64,000 nucleotides of DNA from Streptomyces cyaneus (GTDB lineage: Bacteria > Actinomycetota > Actinomycetes > Streptomycetales > Streptomycetaceae): NCBI RefSeq assembly GCF_004028635.1, contig NZ_ML138678.1, positions 558,001-622,000 on the forward strand, written 5' to 3'. Shown piece by piece: positions 19,988-29,066 of the stretch (the first letter of the stretch is position 1; every line of letters starts with the position of its first letter). The notes under the pieces are model-generated. The model ran no database searches and was not told the DNA's origin. It worked only from the letters and a program-made list of their open reading frames with translations. Made by a program: the position numbers and the translations under genes.

Positions 19988-20332
19988 GTGGCTACGCCCT
20001 ATGACTTTCCGAGTGACCTCCTCGCCGGTCAGGAGGAGCTGCATCAGGTCCGGGCCGAGCTTTCGGCCCTGCTGAAGCGACTTCCCTGGTCGGTCGTGCC
20101 CCTGGACGGATTCAGCGACGACAACGGCTGGCGCAAGGTCGAGCGCCCCGCCTCCCCCGGCTGGACGGAGGACGAGCAGGCCGAGGTGGAGAAGCTCCGG
20201 CACCGCGAACACGAGCTCGCGGTGTTCGTCAGCGGCCACCGCTTCTGGTCGGACCTCGCCGGGCCGGACCGGATCGACGCCCGCACAAAGCTGAAGCACG
20301 CCCATGAGGCGCCGGCGGAGGAAGTGAACTGA
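19988..20332 (+). CDS. Conserved actinobacterial hypothetical protein
   Basis: 114 residues, soluble and charged, with two helical stretches (EELHQVRAELSALLKRLP and DEQAEVEKLRHREHELAVFV) around a short PWSV-containing turn. I do not recognise a domain with a known function. The start is GTG with TAGCAT (19976-19981) 6 nt upstream and no Shine-Dalgarno sequence, predicting a leaderless message. Divergent from the ArsR operon and followed by a bidirectional terminator. Confidence 0.75.
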   Translation: MATPYDFPSDLLAGQEELHQVRAELSALLKRLPWSVVPLDGFSDDNGWRKVERPASPGWTEDEQAEVEKLRHREHELAVFVSGHRFWSDLAGPDRIDARTKLKHAHEAPAEEVN

Positions 20333-20335
20333 AAC

Positions 20336-20372
20336 GCAGAGGGCCCCGACCGCGAACGGCGGGGCCCTCTGC
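20336..20372. terminator. Bidirectional terminator between the hypothetical gene and tRNA-Val
   Basis: GCAGAGGGCCCCG (20336-20348) pairs perfectly with CGGGGCCCTCTGC (20360-20372) around an 11-nt loop. It lies 3 nt beyond the plus-strand stop and 5 nt beyond the 3' end of the minus-strand tRNA. Confidence 0.85.
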
Positions 20373-20377
20373 TGCTG

Positions 20378-20449
<72 letters not shown>

Positions 20450-20665
20450 GAGAACGAGTCGACAGCCTACCTTGCCAGGGGCCATGTCCCGCAAACCCGT
20501 ATCCCGGACTGTCCGGGAAAGTCCGGGCACAACCTGGGGTTATCCCCACCATGGATCCGGGAGCGGCCCGGATCCTGCGCCGGGTCCGGGCTCGGTACGG
20601 TCGAGGCACCGTCGTAATCCCGGGCCGCGAAGGCCGGTCCGGGGAAGTCTCAGGGGGAGATCGTC

Positions 20666-21439
20666 ATGGCCCGTACCGTGCCCGCCCGCGCCGCCGCCGT
20701 CGCCGGGGTCGTTGCGGTGCTCCTTGCCGGGGTCACCGCGTGCGGGGCCTCCGCCGGGGATGACAAGGACCCCGAGCATCGGTCCTTCGCGCTGGAGGGA
20801 AGGACGCTGACCGTCGACTCCGACGACTCGGCGTTGGAGATCGTCGCCGCAGAGGGGAACAAGGCCGGCACGGTCGAGGTCACGCGGTGGTTCCAGGGGG
20901 CCGTCGCGATCGGCTCGGATCCAAAGGTGACCTGGGCGATGAAGGACGACCGGCTGGTGCTGCGGGAGAAGTGCTCCGGCATGATCACCAACTGCTCGGC
21001 CAAGCACCGGATCGAGGTGCCGCGCGGGGTCACCGTGAAGGTCGAGGACGGGGACGGGAGTGTGCGGGCAAGCGGGTTCCGGGATGCGTTGAGCATCCGT
21101 ACCGGGGACGGGTCCGTGCGGGTCACCGACTCCAGCGGTCCACTGGACCTGAGGACCGGCGACGGCTCCATGCATGTCTCCGATGTCTCCTCGCGCCAGG
21201 TGAAGGCGCAGACCGGTGACGGCTCGGTGCGGCTCGAACTCGGCACCGTGCCGGACCTGGTGGAGACCCGCAGCAGCGACGGCTCGGTGACGATCGAGCT
21301 GCCGCGGGCCACGTACCGCGTGACGACGGAGACCGGCGACGGCTCGGTGGATGTGTCCGTGCCTCGGGACGAGACCAGCTCCCATGTGGTCTCCGCCCGT
21401 TCCGGCGATGGAAAAGTCACGGTGCGAACCGCGAACTAA
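20666..21439 (+). CDS. DUF4097 lipoprotein with GDGS repeats
   Basis: 257 residues. A lipoprotein signal ends in GVTAC, so Cys26 is the likely lipidated residue. The mature part is a DUF4097 beta-structure with seven copies of a short repeat of the form (T/S)-G/S-D-G-S-V followed by two hydrophobic positions, about 17-24 residues apart from residue 130 onward. Such right-handed beta repeats occur in LiaG-type envelope proteins. Function is unknown; it sits on the outer face of the membrane. GGGGGAG precedes the ATG. Confidence 0.85.
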   Translation: MARTVPARAAAVAGVVAVLLAGVTACGASAGDDKDPEHRSFALEGRTLTVDSDDSALEIVAAEGNKAGTVEVTRWFQGAVAIGSDPKVTWAMKDDRLVLREKCSGMITNCSAKHRIEVPRGVTVKVEDGDGSVRASGFRDALSIRTGDGSVRVTDSSGPLDLRTGDGSMHVSDVSSRQVKAQTGDGSVRLELGTVPDLVETRSSDGSVTIELPRATYRVTTETGDGSVDVSVPRDETSSHVVSARSGDGKVTVRTAN

Positions 21440-21512
21440 CCGGCCCGTGTGTTCGTCCTAAACCGGTGGGAGAATGAACCGGGCAGGGTGAATGACAGCA
21501 CGGGAGAGGGAT

Positions 21513-22943
21513 GTGACGGCGACACCTCCGCAGCCGAACTCGCCGTCAGTGCCGGGCGCGCAGGGACATCCTGCTCGGGACGACTCGCAGCCCGTACGTC
21601 GGGTTCCGTGCGGCTCGCGTCACGCCCTCCGCGACACCCTCACCCTCGTCTGCGCCCTCCCCCTCGTCGCCGTACTCGCCCTGCCCGCCGCCTTCGCCGG
21701 GGGCGGCACCCGGCGCTGGTTCGGTGGGCGGGCCGAGAGCCAGCGGGCCGAGGCGCAGGCCGCGAAGGACGATGCGGCGGCCGCGTTCTACGAGCTGGAC
21801 ACCGCCCAGCGGGATCTGCGGATCTCGATCGAGACGATCTCGGCCGTCGACGACTCCCCGGCCGCCCGCCGGGCGATCACCGACTTCGAGGCGCTCGGGC
21901 GGCGTATCGACGAGGCCAGCCACCAGTACATCCAGGCCGTCGACGCCCATGACCTCGACCGCGACGACCTGGAGGCCTCGGTCGCCGCCCGCGCCCGTAC
22001 GGAGCTGACGCAGGCCAAGGACGAGCTGGGGCGCGTCAAGCAGGAACTGGACCGGTTCGAGGACGGGCTCGGGCCGCTGCTCGGCAAGGCCGAGACCCAA
22101 CTGGCCCGGCTCGCCCCGGCCGTCGAGCGCGCCCGGCAGGGCCTGCTCGCCGCCTCGAACGCCCTGGATGCCGTACGGGGATCGGGGCTGAAGGCGGACG
22201 ACCTCGCCGCCCGGCTCGCGGCCCTCGCCCCGGAGCTGACCAAGCTGAACCAGGGCGCCGGGCAGCATGGCGTCCCGCAGACGCTGGAGCGTGCCGAGCG
22301 GGTCGCGCGGGAGGCGGAAGCGGTCCGGGTGGAGGCCGAGCGGCTGCCGGAGAAGGCCGCCGAGATCGATCACCGGCTCGTGTCGCTGCGTACGCGCGCG
22401 CAGGCGCTCACCACCCGTGCCGGGCAGGTCGATCCGGTGCTGAGCGAGTTGCGGCGGCGGTTCACGGCGGCCTGCTGGCAGGACCTGCAGAGCGTCCCGG
22501 ACCGGGCCGGGGAGAACGTACGGCAGGCCGAGCTGAAGCTGAAGGAGGCGCAGGCCGCGCGCGACGACCAGCGCTGGCCGGACGCCACCGCGCTGCTGTC
22601 GACCGTCCGGGCGCTGTTGAACTCCACCGACGAGTCGGTGTCCGCCGCCGGTGACCGGCTGCGCCGGCTGAACGCCGTGCAGAAGGACCCGCAGCAGGAG
22701 ATCGACCGGACCCGCTTCGCGATCCGGGACGCCCAGCGGCTGGCCATGACGGGCCGCAACACGCCCGATCCGCGGCACGCGCGCCCACTGGACGACTCCG
22801 TCGCCCGGCTGGAGCGGGCGATCGGCACGCTGGAGGGGCGTCACCCGGACTACTGGCACTTCCTGACCGAGACGGCGGCGGTGCGGCAGGCGGTGGCCCG
22901 GGTGGTCGCGCAGATCCGCGAGGAGCGCGGCGGCGGTCACTGA
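21513..22943 (+). CDS. Coiled-coil membrane-anchored protein
   Basis: 476 residues from GTG 21513, which has GGGAGAGG upstream; an ATG at 21492 is open but less well placed. A polar Pro-rich N-terminus leads to one membrane helix (about 43-64). The remaining 400 residues are almost wholly helical with heptad-like Ala/Leu/Glu/Arg patterns (ELTQAKDELGRVKQELDRFEDG and many more), indicating a long extracytoplasmic or cytoplasmic coiled coil. No enzyme motif is visible. A conserved actinobacterial hypothetical; a structural or envelope role is inference. Confidence 0.75.
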   Translation: MTATPPQPNSPSVPGAQGHPARDDSQPVRRVPCGSRHALRDTLTLVCALPLVAVLALPAAFAGGGTRRWFGGRAESQRAEAQAAKDDAAAAFYELDTAQRDLRISIETISAVDDSPAARRAITDFEALGRRIDEASHQYIQAVDAHDLDRDDLEASVAARARTELTQAKDELGRVKQELDRFEDGLGPLLGKAETQLARLAPAVERARQGLLAASNALDAVRGSGLKADDLAARLAALAPELTKLNQGAGQHGVPQTLERAERVAREAEAVRVEAERLPEKAAEIDHRLVSLRTRAQALTTRAGQVDPVLSELRRRFTAACWQDLQSVPDRAGENVRQAELKLKEAQAARDDQRWPDATALLSTVRALLNSTDESVSAAGDRLRRLNAVQKDPQQEIDRTRFAIRDAQRLAMTGRNTPDPRHARPLDDSVARLERAIGTLEGRHPDYWHFLTETAAVRQAVARVVAQIREERGGGH

Positions 22944-22961
22944 CCGGGCTAACCTGTGTGC

Positions 22962-23180
22962 ATGCCTCGCTATGAGTACCGCTGCCGCAGCTGCGGCGAC
23001 ACGTTTGAACTGAGCCGGCCGATGGCGGAGTCGTCCGACCCGGCGGCGTGCCCTGCGGGGCATGACGACACGGTGAAGCTGCTGTCGACGGTCGCGGTGG
23101 GCGGCACCGCAAGCGCCCCGACCGCCGCGCCCAAGTCGAGCGGCGGGGGCGGTTGCTGCGGCGGAGGCTGCTGCGGCTGA
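22962..23180 (+). CDS. FmdB family zinc-ribbon protein
   Basis: 72 residues. MPRYEYRCRSCG (Cys8, Cys11) and CPAGH form the zinc ribbon of the FmdB family, regulatory proteins of unclear target. The C-terminus is Gly/Cys-rich (GGGGCCGGGCCG). There is no ribosome-binding site; TAACCT (22950-22955) followed by 6 nt and the ATG fits a leaderless message starting just 19 nt after the upstream stop, so it probably has its own promoter. Confidence 0.85.
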   Translation: MPRYEYRCRSCGDTFELSRPMAESSDPAACPAGHDDTVKLLSTVAVGGTASAPTAAPKSSGGGGCCGGGCCG

Positions 23181-23202
23181 CGGACGGCAGGGATACGCCC
23201 TG

Positions 23203-23281
23203 AGGGGCGCGGGGAACTGCGCGACAAGCCACAACGAACCCGCAGCCGCACACGCTCACAAGGCCCCGAGCTCCCAGGCGC
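23203..23281 (+). repeat. 79-bp repeat, single unit (copy C)
   Basis: The core, 23203-23224, is identical to the right arm of copies A and B. The unit closes with CCCCGAGCTCCCAGGCGC at 23264-23281. It lies between the convergent FmdB and HAD genes. It has no partner arm, so it does not form the long hairpin of copies A and B. Confidence 0.75.
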
Positions 23282-23299
23282 AACAGCCGGGGCACAGCG

Positions 23300-24106
23300 T
23301 CATTGCCCCGTTGCCTTCAAGAACTCCCGCAGAATCCGCTCCCCCGCCAGCACCCCCCGCTCCGGCAACGCACTGATCGCCGGGGCGGTGAAGTCGGTGT
23401 CGGCCAGTTCGCCGTGGCCCGGGCGCCAGCCCTTGTCGGCGGCCAGCAGCAGGTCGGCGTCCAGCAGGGAGTCACCGGCCGCCAGCGTCAGCTCCGCGCC
23501 GGCGCGGCGGGCGACCTCGTGCATGGCGGCGCTCTTGGTCAGCGGCTTCGGGACGGCGTAGATCTTGCGGCCCTGGAGCGAGACCGTCCAGCCCCGGTTC
23601 TCCGCCCACACCGCGAGCTCCTTCACCCACTCCTCGGGCAGCAGCTCGCGCTCGACGACCAGGTAGGCGAAGAGGTCCTCGGCGATCCGGTGCTTGCGCA
23701 CCCACGCCGGGGACGCCGACGCCATCAGGTGGTCCTGCACCTCCGCGAGCGGCGCGCACTGTTCGGCCAGGCGGGCCTGGACCTGTGCGTGCCAGTCGGG
23801 GTCGGAGACGCCGTCGACCAGCAGGTGCCCGCCGTTGGCGCAGATCGCGTACTTCGGCGGCGGGCCCGGCAGGTTGATGCGCTGGTACTGCTTGCGGGTC
23901 CGGGTCGTCGTCGGCACGAAGACCGCCGCGTCGCCGAGGTCGGTCAGCAGGTGGGCCGCCGTCTCGGTCATGTACGACAGCGGCTTGCTCTCGTGCACCT
24001 CCACGCACAGCAGCCTCGGCGCCCGCGCGTCCGGCATGGTCAGCGCGAGGGCCGCCGCGGAGTAGATGAGCGTACGGTCGAGGTCACTGGCCACCAGCAC
24101 CGGCAT
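23300..24106 (-). CDS. HAD family hydrolase of the Ter biosynthetic module
   Basis: 268 residues from ATG 24106. Its A overlaps the last base of the upstream stop codon (TGATG), so translation is coupled to the PRTase fusion. Motif I is ASDLDRTLIYS (6-16) and motif IV AAGDSLLDADLL. The insert between resembles Cof-type phosphatases (CANGGHLLVDG). In tellurite/stress operons this HAD accompanies PRTase-TRSP and StiP genes and is proposed to dephosphorylate the nucleotide-like product; that role is inference from context. Confidence 0.82.
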   Translation of the reverse strand: MPVLVASDLDRTLIYSAAALALTMPDARAPRLLCVEVHESKPLSYMTETAAHLLTDLGDAAVFVPTTTRTRKQYQRINLPGPPPKYAICANGGHLLVDGVSDPDWHAQVQARLAEQCAPLAEVQDHLMASASPAWVRKHRIAEDLFAYLVVERELLPEEWVKELAVWAENRGWTVSLQGRKIYAVPKPLTKSAAMHEVARRAGAELTLAAGDSLLDADLLLAADKGWRPGHGELADTDFTAPAISALPERGVLAGERILREFLKATGQ

Positions 24107-26718
24107 CAGACGTTCACCGCCTTGCCGTCGGCGCCCGTCGCGCCCCGCGTGTACTTGGGGTGGATCAACCCCACGCAGGTGTACGGCAGTTCGGCCACCT
24201 CTTCCACCGGTACTCCTCTCTGCTCGGCGAGCAGGCGTACATGGTCCAGGTCGGCGCCGGCACCGGCCCGCGCCAGGATCTTCCACGGCACCCGGCGCAG
24301 CAGCACCCGCGTGGTCTCGCCGACGCCCGGCTTGACGAGGTTCACGTCGTGGATGCCGTACTCCTCACTGATGCGCTCGACGGCCGCCCAGCCCTCCCAG
24401 GTCGGCGCGCGGTCGCCGGACAGCAGCTCCTTGGCCGTCGCGTCGACCGCGTCCACGACCTCCGGGAAGCGCGCGGACACGGCGTCCAGGAAGGCCACGG
24501 AGACGTCGGCGCCGGCGAGTTCGCGGTAGAACTTCGCACCGTGGTAGTCGTGCGGACCGACCAGGTCGGCGCGCAGCACGGTGCGCGAAATCAGACCGGA
24601 GACGGTGGAGTTGAGGCACGCGGACGGGATGAGGTAGTCGTCGCGGGTGCCGTACGTCCGCACGCACGAGCCCGGGTCGGCCAGTACGGCGATCTCCGGG
24701 TCGAAGCCGCCGATGCCGTCGGACTTCTCGAACTCCGCCAGGGCCACGGCGAGTTCGCGGGTGATGGCGCCCTTGCCGGTCCAGCCGTCGACGAAGACCA
24801 CGTCACGCGGGTCGTGGTGCTCGGCCAGCCAGCGCAGCGCGTTGGCGTCGATGCCGCGGCCGCGCACGATCGAGACGGCGTAGTGCGGCAGTTCGAGGCC
24901 GTGCCGGAACTGGGCCCAGCGGCGCATGAGCACGCCGATGGGAGTGCCCGCGCGGGCGAGGGAGACGAGCACCGGGCGCGGCGAACGCTCCGCCAGCACG
25001 AGCTCGGTGACCGCGCCGGCCGCCTGTGCCAGCCGCGCCGCCGACTCCTCCAGCGCCGCGTGGAACAGCGCCTGGTACTGCTCGCTGGGCTGGTATTCCA
25101 CGGGCAGCGACTCGGCGTAGTGCGCGCCCCCGCTCTGAATGGCCTCTTCCCTTTCCTCGGTCGGCGCCTCCAGCGTCACGTCCGAGAGGTCCTGCAGCAG
25201 CCAGCCGACCTCCTCGGGGGCGTACGAGGAGAAGGCGGGGCCGCGGAGGGGCTCGGGCAGCATCGGGTGCCTTTCGGGAATGGCCAGGGGGACGGGGACG
25301 TACGACGGCACGACCGCGAGCAGGACGTGCGGGGTGTGGGCGGCGAGCTGCGCCAACAGTCCCTCGGGCGCGTGCAGTTCGGGGGTGTCGGCGACCGAGT
25401 CGACGACGGCTATGACGGTGTCGAAGCCGGCGCCCGCGACGTTGTAGGCGTAGCGCTCGCCGGGGCCGTCGGCGGGGTCGTCGTGGGCCGGGAAGACGAG
25501 GCGGGTGCGTATCGCGTAGCCGGGGTCGTCGACGGCGAGGACGGGTGACCGGGTCGTGGTCGAGTACCGCACCTCCACGCCCTCGGCGACCTGCTCCAGC
25601 TCACGGGCGAGCCGCAGCGGCGCGTACATCAGCTCCTCGAAGCCGAGTACGTGTACGCGCCGGGCGTCGGCGGGGAGTGCCTCTGCGAGGCGGGCGGCCA
25701 TGGCGGGGAGGGCGCCTTCGAGGCGGGTGCGGTGCGCGGGCGTGAAGCCGTGGCGACCGCCGTCGGGGAGGTTGTGGGGCCAGCACAGGTCTACGCGGGT
25801 GACGTGGGGGTGGGTGCGGTTGTCGTCCGAGTGCGGGTCGTGGGGGGCTGGTCGCGCAGTTCCCCGCGCCCCTGAGGGGGTGGTCCGACCGTCGGCTCCA
25901 AGGCCGGGGGCACCGGCATCGCCCTCAAGGGGCGCGGGGAACTGCGCGACCGGCCACGACGAACCCGCAGACGACGAACCACCCTCCGCGGCACTCTCCG
26001 CCTCGTACCGCGCCACGAGCTCCTGGCCCTTCTCCAACACCCCCTCCGGCAGCCGCACCGTCCCCGAAGCCGCCGCCACCAGATCCACCCGCGCGCCGAT
26101 CTCCCGCGCGAACTCCTCCAGCCGCCCGGCATCCTCCGCCGACCGCATGTCGACCAGCGCAACCACGACGTACCGCCGCCGCGGATACCGCTCATGAAGA
26201 TCGCGCACGGTGTTCAGCACCGTGTTCCCCGTGGAGAACTCGTCGTCGACCAGGACCAGCGGCCCGTCCCCGACCAGCAGCGCCGGGTCCTCCGGGAGCA
26301 GCAGATGGGAGGTCGCGTGGGAGTGGGACTCCTCGAAGCCGCCCGCGCGGGCGACCCCGGCGACCGGGCGGCGGGTGGAGTGCAGGTAGGGGGCGAGGCC
26401 GATGCCGTCGGCGACGGAGTGGCCGAGGCCGGTCGCGGTCTCCGCGTAACCGAGGACGACCGCGCGGGCGGCCTCGTCGTCGCCCAAGAGATCCCGCACC
26501 CGGCGGCCGAGGGCGAAGCCGGCGCCGTACACCACGGACGGTGACTGCGGGACGTGCTTGCCGAGCACGTTGGAGACCAGCAGATGCGCCCGCTTGGGGT
26601 TGCGGCGCAGGGCGAGCCCCAGCATCTGCGTGAGCTCGTCGTCGCCCACGAGCTGGACTCCGAGCCGCTCGGCGACCCAGCTCCCGGACCAGACCCCGTT
26701 GTTCACTGCCTTGTTCAT
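24106..26718 (-). CDS. PRTase-TRSP-StiP-PELOTA fusion protein of the Ter system
   Basis: 870 residues. Residues 30-215 are a type I phosphoribosyltransferase with PRPP loop LVLVDDEFSTGNT (154-166). A linker (about 252-300) is the translated 79-bp repeat pair (AQFPAPL at 258, GARGTARP at 283). TRSP domain: about 305-445, with the naming motif T-R-S-P at 389-392. From about 497 comes the StiP domain, with IPSACLNSTVSGL near 697-709. VKPGVGETTRVLLRRVP (795-811) marks the C-terminal PELOTA RNA-binding domain. Many bacteria encode PRTase-TRSP and StiP separately. Aravind and colleagues predicted that this set makes a nucleoside-like molecule. GGGA precedes the ATG. Confidence 0.85.
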   Translation of the reverse strand: MNKAVNNGVWSGSWVAERLGVQLVGDDELTQMLGLALRRNPKRAHLLVSNVLGKHVPQSPSVVYGAGFALGRRVRDLLGDDEAARAVVLGYAETATGLGHSVADGIGLAPYLHSTRRPVAGVARAGGFEESHSHATSHLLLPEDPALLVGDGPLVLVDDEFSTGNTVLNTVRDLHERYPRRRYVVVALVDMRSAEDAGRLEEFAREIGARVDLVAAASGTVRLPEGVLEKGQELVARYEAESAAEGGSSSAGSSWPVAQFPAPLEGDAGAPGLGADGRTTPSGARGTARPAPHDPHSDDNRTHPHVTRVDLCWPHNLPDGGRHGFTPAHRTRLEGALPAMAARLAEALPADARRVHVLGFEELMYAPLRLARELEQVAEGVEVRYSTTTRSPVLAVDDPGYAIRTRLVFPAHDDPADGPGERYAYNVAGAGFDTVIAVVDSVADTPELHAPEGLLAQLAAHTPHVLLAVVPSYVPVPLAIPERHPMLPEPLRGPAFSSYAPEEVGWLLQDLSDVTLEAPTEEREEAIQSGGAHYAESLPVEYQPSEQYQALFHAALEESAARLAQAAGAVTELVLAERSPRPVLVSLARAGTPIGVLMRRWAQFRHGLELPHYAVSIVRGRGIDANALRWLAEHHDPRDVVFVDGWTGKGAITRELAVALAEFEKSDGIGGFDPEIAVLADPGSCVRTYGTRDDYLIPSACLNSTVSGLISRTVLRADLVGPHDYHGAKFYRELAGADVSVAFLDAVSARFPEVVDAVDATAKELLSGDRAPTWEGWAAVERISEEYGIHDVNLVKPGVGETTRVLLRRVPWKILARAGAGADLDHVRLLAEQRGVPVEEVAELPYTCVGLIHPKYTRGATGADGKAVNV
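25852..25949. repeat. 79-bp repeat cores, inverted pair inside a coding region (copy D)
   Basis: The cores 25852-25873 and 25928-25949 are exact reverse complements and identical to those of copies A and B. They lie in frame inside the PRTase-StiP fusion, encoding Ala/Pro-rich linker sequence between the PRTase and TRSP domains. Flanking GTGCGGGTCGTGG and CCACGACGAACCCGCA extend the symmetry; the distal tails are not conserved. Confidence 0.8.
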
Positions 26719-26727
26719 GCGTCCCTT

Positions 26728-26790
26728 GGATAGAAGCCGTTCGGCCCGTGGATGGAGGCCGTCGGCCCGTGGATGGAAGCCGTCGGCCCG
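26728..26790. repeat. Three tandem copies of a 21-bp repeat
   Basis: Units begin near 26728, 26749 and 26770, each of the form TGGATGGA(A/G)GCCGTCGGCC; the first has one extra T and one substitution. They fill the 74-bp gap between the aldolase stop (26793) and the PRTase-StiP start (26718) within one operon. Confidence 0.7.
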
Positions 26791-26792
26791 GT

Positions 26793-27962
26793 TCAGGCCG
26801 GGATTCCGGCGGCGAGCAGCTCCACGAAGCCGATGTCCTCGTTGGCCACACCGAACACCTCGGCCCGCAGCATGGTCCGCTCGGCCCAGGCGCGATGCGG
26901 CTTCACCTCATTCATCTTGTTCGTGTACTGCGACCTGAGTACACCCCCACCGCAGCGTTCGGGCTTCAGGATGTCCTTGGCGTCGCTGAACTCCTCGTGA
27001 CTGACCACGGACAGGGCGTGCACGGGCAGCACGTGGGAGGGGTGGATGCAGGTCTTGCCGAGCAGGCCGTTGGCGTGGTCGAGCGTGATCTCGCGCAGCA
27101 GGCCGTCCATGGCGTGCTCGATGAGGGCCTCGCGCAGCTCCTCGGCCTGGCCCTCCAGGAAGGGGCTGCGGCGCAGCTGCGGCTTGAACATACGTTCCTG
27201 CACCCGGAAGTACTCCCACACCGGCCCGGTCACCGTGAACCCGGTGCCGTCGGCTCTGCCCAGCATGTTCACCACGTCGGCGATCACGGAGGCGACGATC
27301 TGGACGTCGTAGGCGGTCATGTCCGGGGCCCGGCGCAGCCCGTACGACGAGCAGAAGTCGGTGACCCCGAGGCGCAGCGCCAGCACCCGCTCCCGGTACT
27401 TGTCGACCGCGCGGGAGATGCCCTCCAGGGTCTCCACGCGGGACTCCCGGTAGAGCAGCTCGGGAGACTCCAGCACCGGCATGGCGAACAGCCGCCGCCC
27501 GCTCTCGGCCTCGGCGCTCGCGAGGGCCTCCAGGAAGGGCATGCCGCGCTCTTCGGTGAACTTCGGCAGCACGAATCCGGACAGCAGCCGGACGGCGGGA
27601 CCGAGCCGCCGTACGAGATCGGGGATCTGCTCGGGCGTACGGACCCGGATGAAGAGCAACGGCAGATCCGCCGCGCTCTGCCGCTGCGCGAGGTCGGTGA
27701 ACTGCCGGACGAGGTTCTCCTCGCCCTCTGCCACGTCCTCGTCGCCGATCGAGTCCTCCAGGCACAGCACCATCGAGACCACGCCGCGCCCGGTCTGCTT
27801 GACGATGTCGTCGGCGAGCCGCGGCCGCGTGGCGGGGCTGTAGAGCGTGGCGCCCAGGGCCGCGGAGAGCAGCCGGGCCGAGGAGTCCGCGGAGAACTCG
27901 CACGGCTCCTGGTGGAAGAGGCGCTGCCGCACCTCCGGGGCGATGTGCCCGAAATGACGCAT
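26793..27962 (-). CDS. HpcH/HpaI aldolase / citrate-lyase-like protein of the Ter module
   Basis: 389 residues from ATG 27962 with GGGGGAG 5 nt upstream. VVSMVLCLEDSIGD, LLFIRVRTPEQI (the Arg that binds the oxoacid), FVLPKFTEERG and GKTCIHPSHVLPVH match the TIM-barrel CitE/HpcH family, which cleaves or joins C-C bonds of acyl groups with Mg2+. It leads an operon with the PRTase-StiP and HAD genes. In Ter islands it is thought to contribute the acid moiety of the metabolite; the real substrate is not known. Confidence 0.87.
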   Translation of the reverse strand: MRHFGHIAPEVRQRLFHQEPCEFSADSSARLLSAALGATLYSPATRPRLADDIVKQTGRGVVSMVLCLEDSIGDEDVAEGEENLVRQFTDLAQRQSAADLPLLFIRVRTPEQIPDLVRRLGPAVRLLSGFVLPKFTEERGMPFLEALASAEAESGRRLFAMPVLESPELLYRESRVETLEGISRAVDKYRERVLALRLGVTDFCSSYGLRRAPDMTAYDVQIVASVIADVVNMLGRADGTGFTVTGPVWEYFRVQERMFKPQLRRSPFLEGQAEELREALIEHAMDGLLREITLDHANGLLGKTCIHPSHVLPVHALSVVSHEEFSDAKDILKPERCGGGVLRSQYTNKMNEVKPHRAWAERTMLRAEVFGVANEDIGFVELLAAGIPA

Positions 27963-28149
27963 AGAGCTCCCCCGTGGTGACTCGATGGCCCCCGTGACCT
28001 GTTCACAGGTGGCCGGTAATAGTACGTAGATACCCATGTCAGGGGTTCCCGCAGGGCATGAATTTCTGGTAACGCGGACAAACACGAGCGCACACGGCCT
28101 GTGTACCCCCGCGTTGTCGTGACCAGGACGGAGAGGGCAGGATGACCGC

Positions 28150-28956
28150 ATGACGCACGCGATGTTGAAGGGGTCGAACGTCCCGCTCGAAGTCACGACG
28201 GTACGCGCCGTGCTGCGCTGGACGCCCGGGCAGGGGGTCCCGGATGTCGACGCCTCGGCACTCCTCCTCGGCCCCGACGGTCGTGTGCGCTCCGACGAGG
28301 ACTTCGTCTTCTACAACCAGCCCCGGCACCCCTCCGGGCAGGTCTGGCGGCTCGGCAAGAAGCGAGTCGCCGAGGGCCTCACCGACACGATCCAGACAGA
28401 TCTGGCTGGTGTCGAGGCCGGCGTCGGTCAGATTCTCCTGGTCGCTTCGGCGGACGGCGTCACCTTCGACCGCGTACGGGACCTGCGCATCCTGCTGTAC
28501 GACGCGGCAGCCGCCGACGGCGATCCGCTGGCGTACTTCGACGTCAAGCCGGAGACGGGCGCGGAGACCGCCCTGATCTGCGGCGAGCTGTACCGCCGCG
28601 GCGAGGGCTGGAAGTTCCGCGCCCTGGGCGAGGGCTACTCGGACGGCCTCAAGGGCCTGGCCACGGACTTCGGCATCTCGGTGGACGAGTCGGAGGCGAT
28701 GGCGGAGCCCGCGCCGACGCCGGAGGTCTCCCAGCCCCTGCCCCCGGAGCAGCCGACGACCGCGGTCCCACCCCAGCCGTCCTACGGCTACCCCCAGCAG
28801 CCCCCGCCGACCCAACCGGCGTACGGCTACCCCCAGCCCACCAGCCAGCCGGCCACGGCCCAGTCGGGCTACGGCTACCCGCCTCCGGTGACGGCACCGG
28901 CCCAGCCCGGGGAGTTCCGCCTGCCTCCCCAGGGCCCACAATTCATCGGGCGTTAG
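28150..28956 (+). CDS. TerD family protein with YGYP-rich tail
   Basis: 268 residues. Residues 1-178 are a TerD domain: [19 protein letters not shown] (the DVDAS calcium site), [28 protein letters not shown], and [25 protein letters not shown]. The last 90 residues are Pro/Gln-rich with three copies of YGYP(Q/P), an extension absent from the two compact TerD paralogues in this window. CAGGAT 6 nt before the ATG can be read as a -10 or as a weak AGGA. Divergent from the aldolase operon over 187 bp, so they may share control. Confidence 0.9.
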   Translation: MTHAMLKGSNVPLEVTTVRAVLRWTPGQGVPDVDASALLLGPDGRVRSDEDFVFYNQPRHPSGQVWRLGKKRVAEGLTDTIQTDLAGVEAGVGQILLVASADGVTFDRVRDLRILLYDAAAADGDPLAYFDVKPETGAETALICGELYRRGEGWKFRALGEGYSDGLKGLATDFGISVDESEAMAEPAPTPEVSQPLPPEQPTTAVPPQPSYGYPQQPPPTQPAYGYPQPTSQPATAQSGYGYPPPVTAPAQPGEFRLPPQGPQFIGR

Positions 28957-28969
28957 CTGCAGCGCCGTA

Positions 28970-29048
28970 AGGGGCGCGGGGAACTGCGCGACCAGCCACG
29001 ACGAATCCGCACGCGCCACAAAACCCAAGGCCCCGAGCTCTCAGGCGC
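28970..29048 (+). repeat. 79-bp repeat, single unit (copy E)
   Basis: Core 28970-28991; closing tail CCCCGAGCTCTCAGGCGC at 29031-29048. It starts 14 nt after the TerD stop and ends 19 nt before the stop of the convergent TerA-like gene. Confidence 0.8.
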
Positions 29049-29066
29049 ACCGGCCAAGACCCGGCG

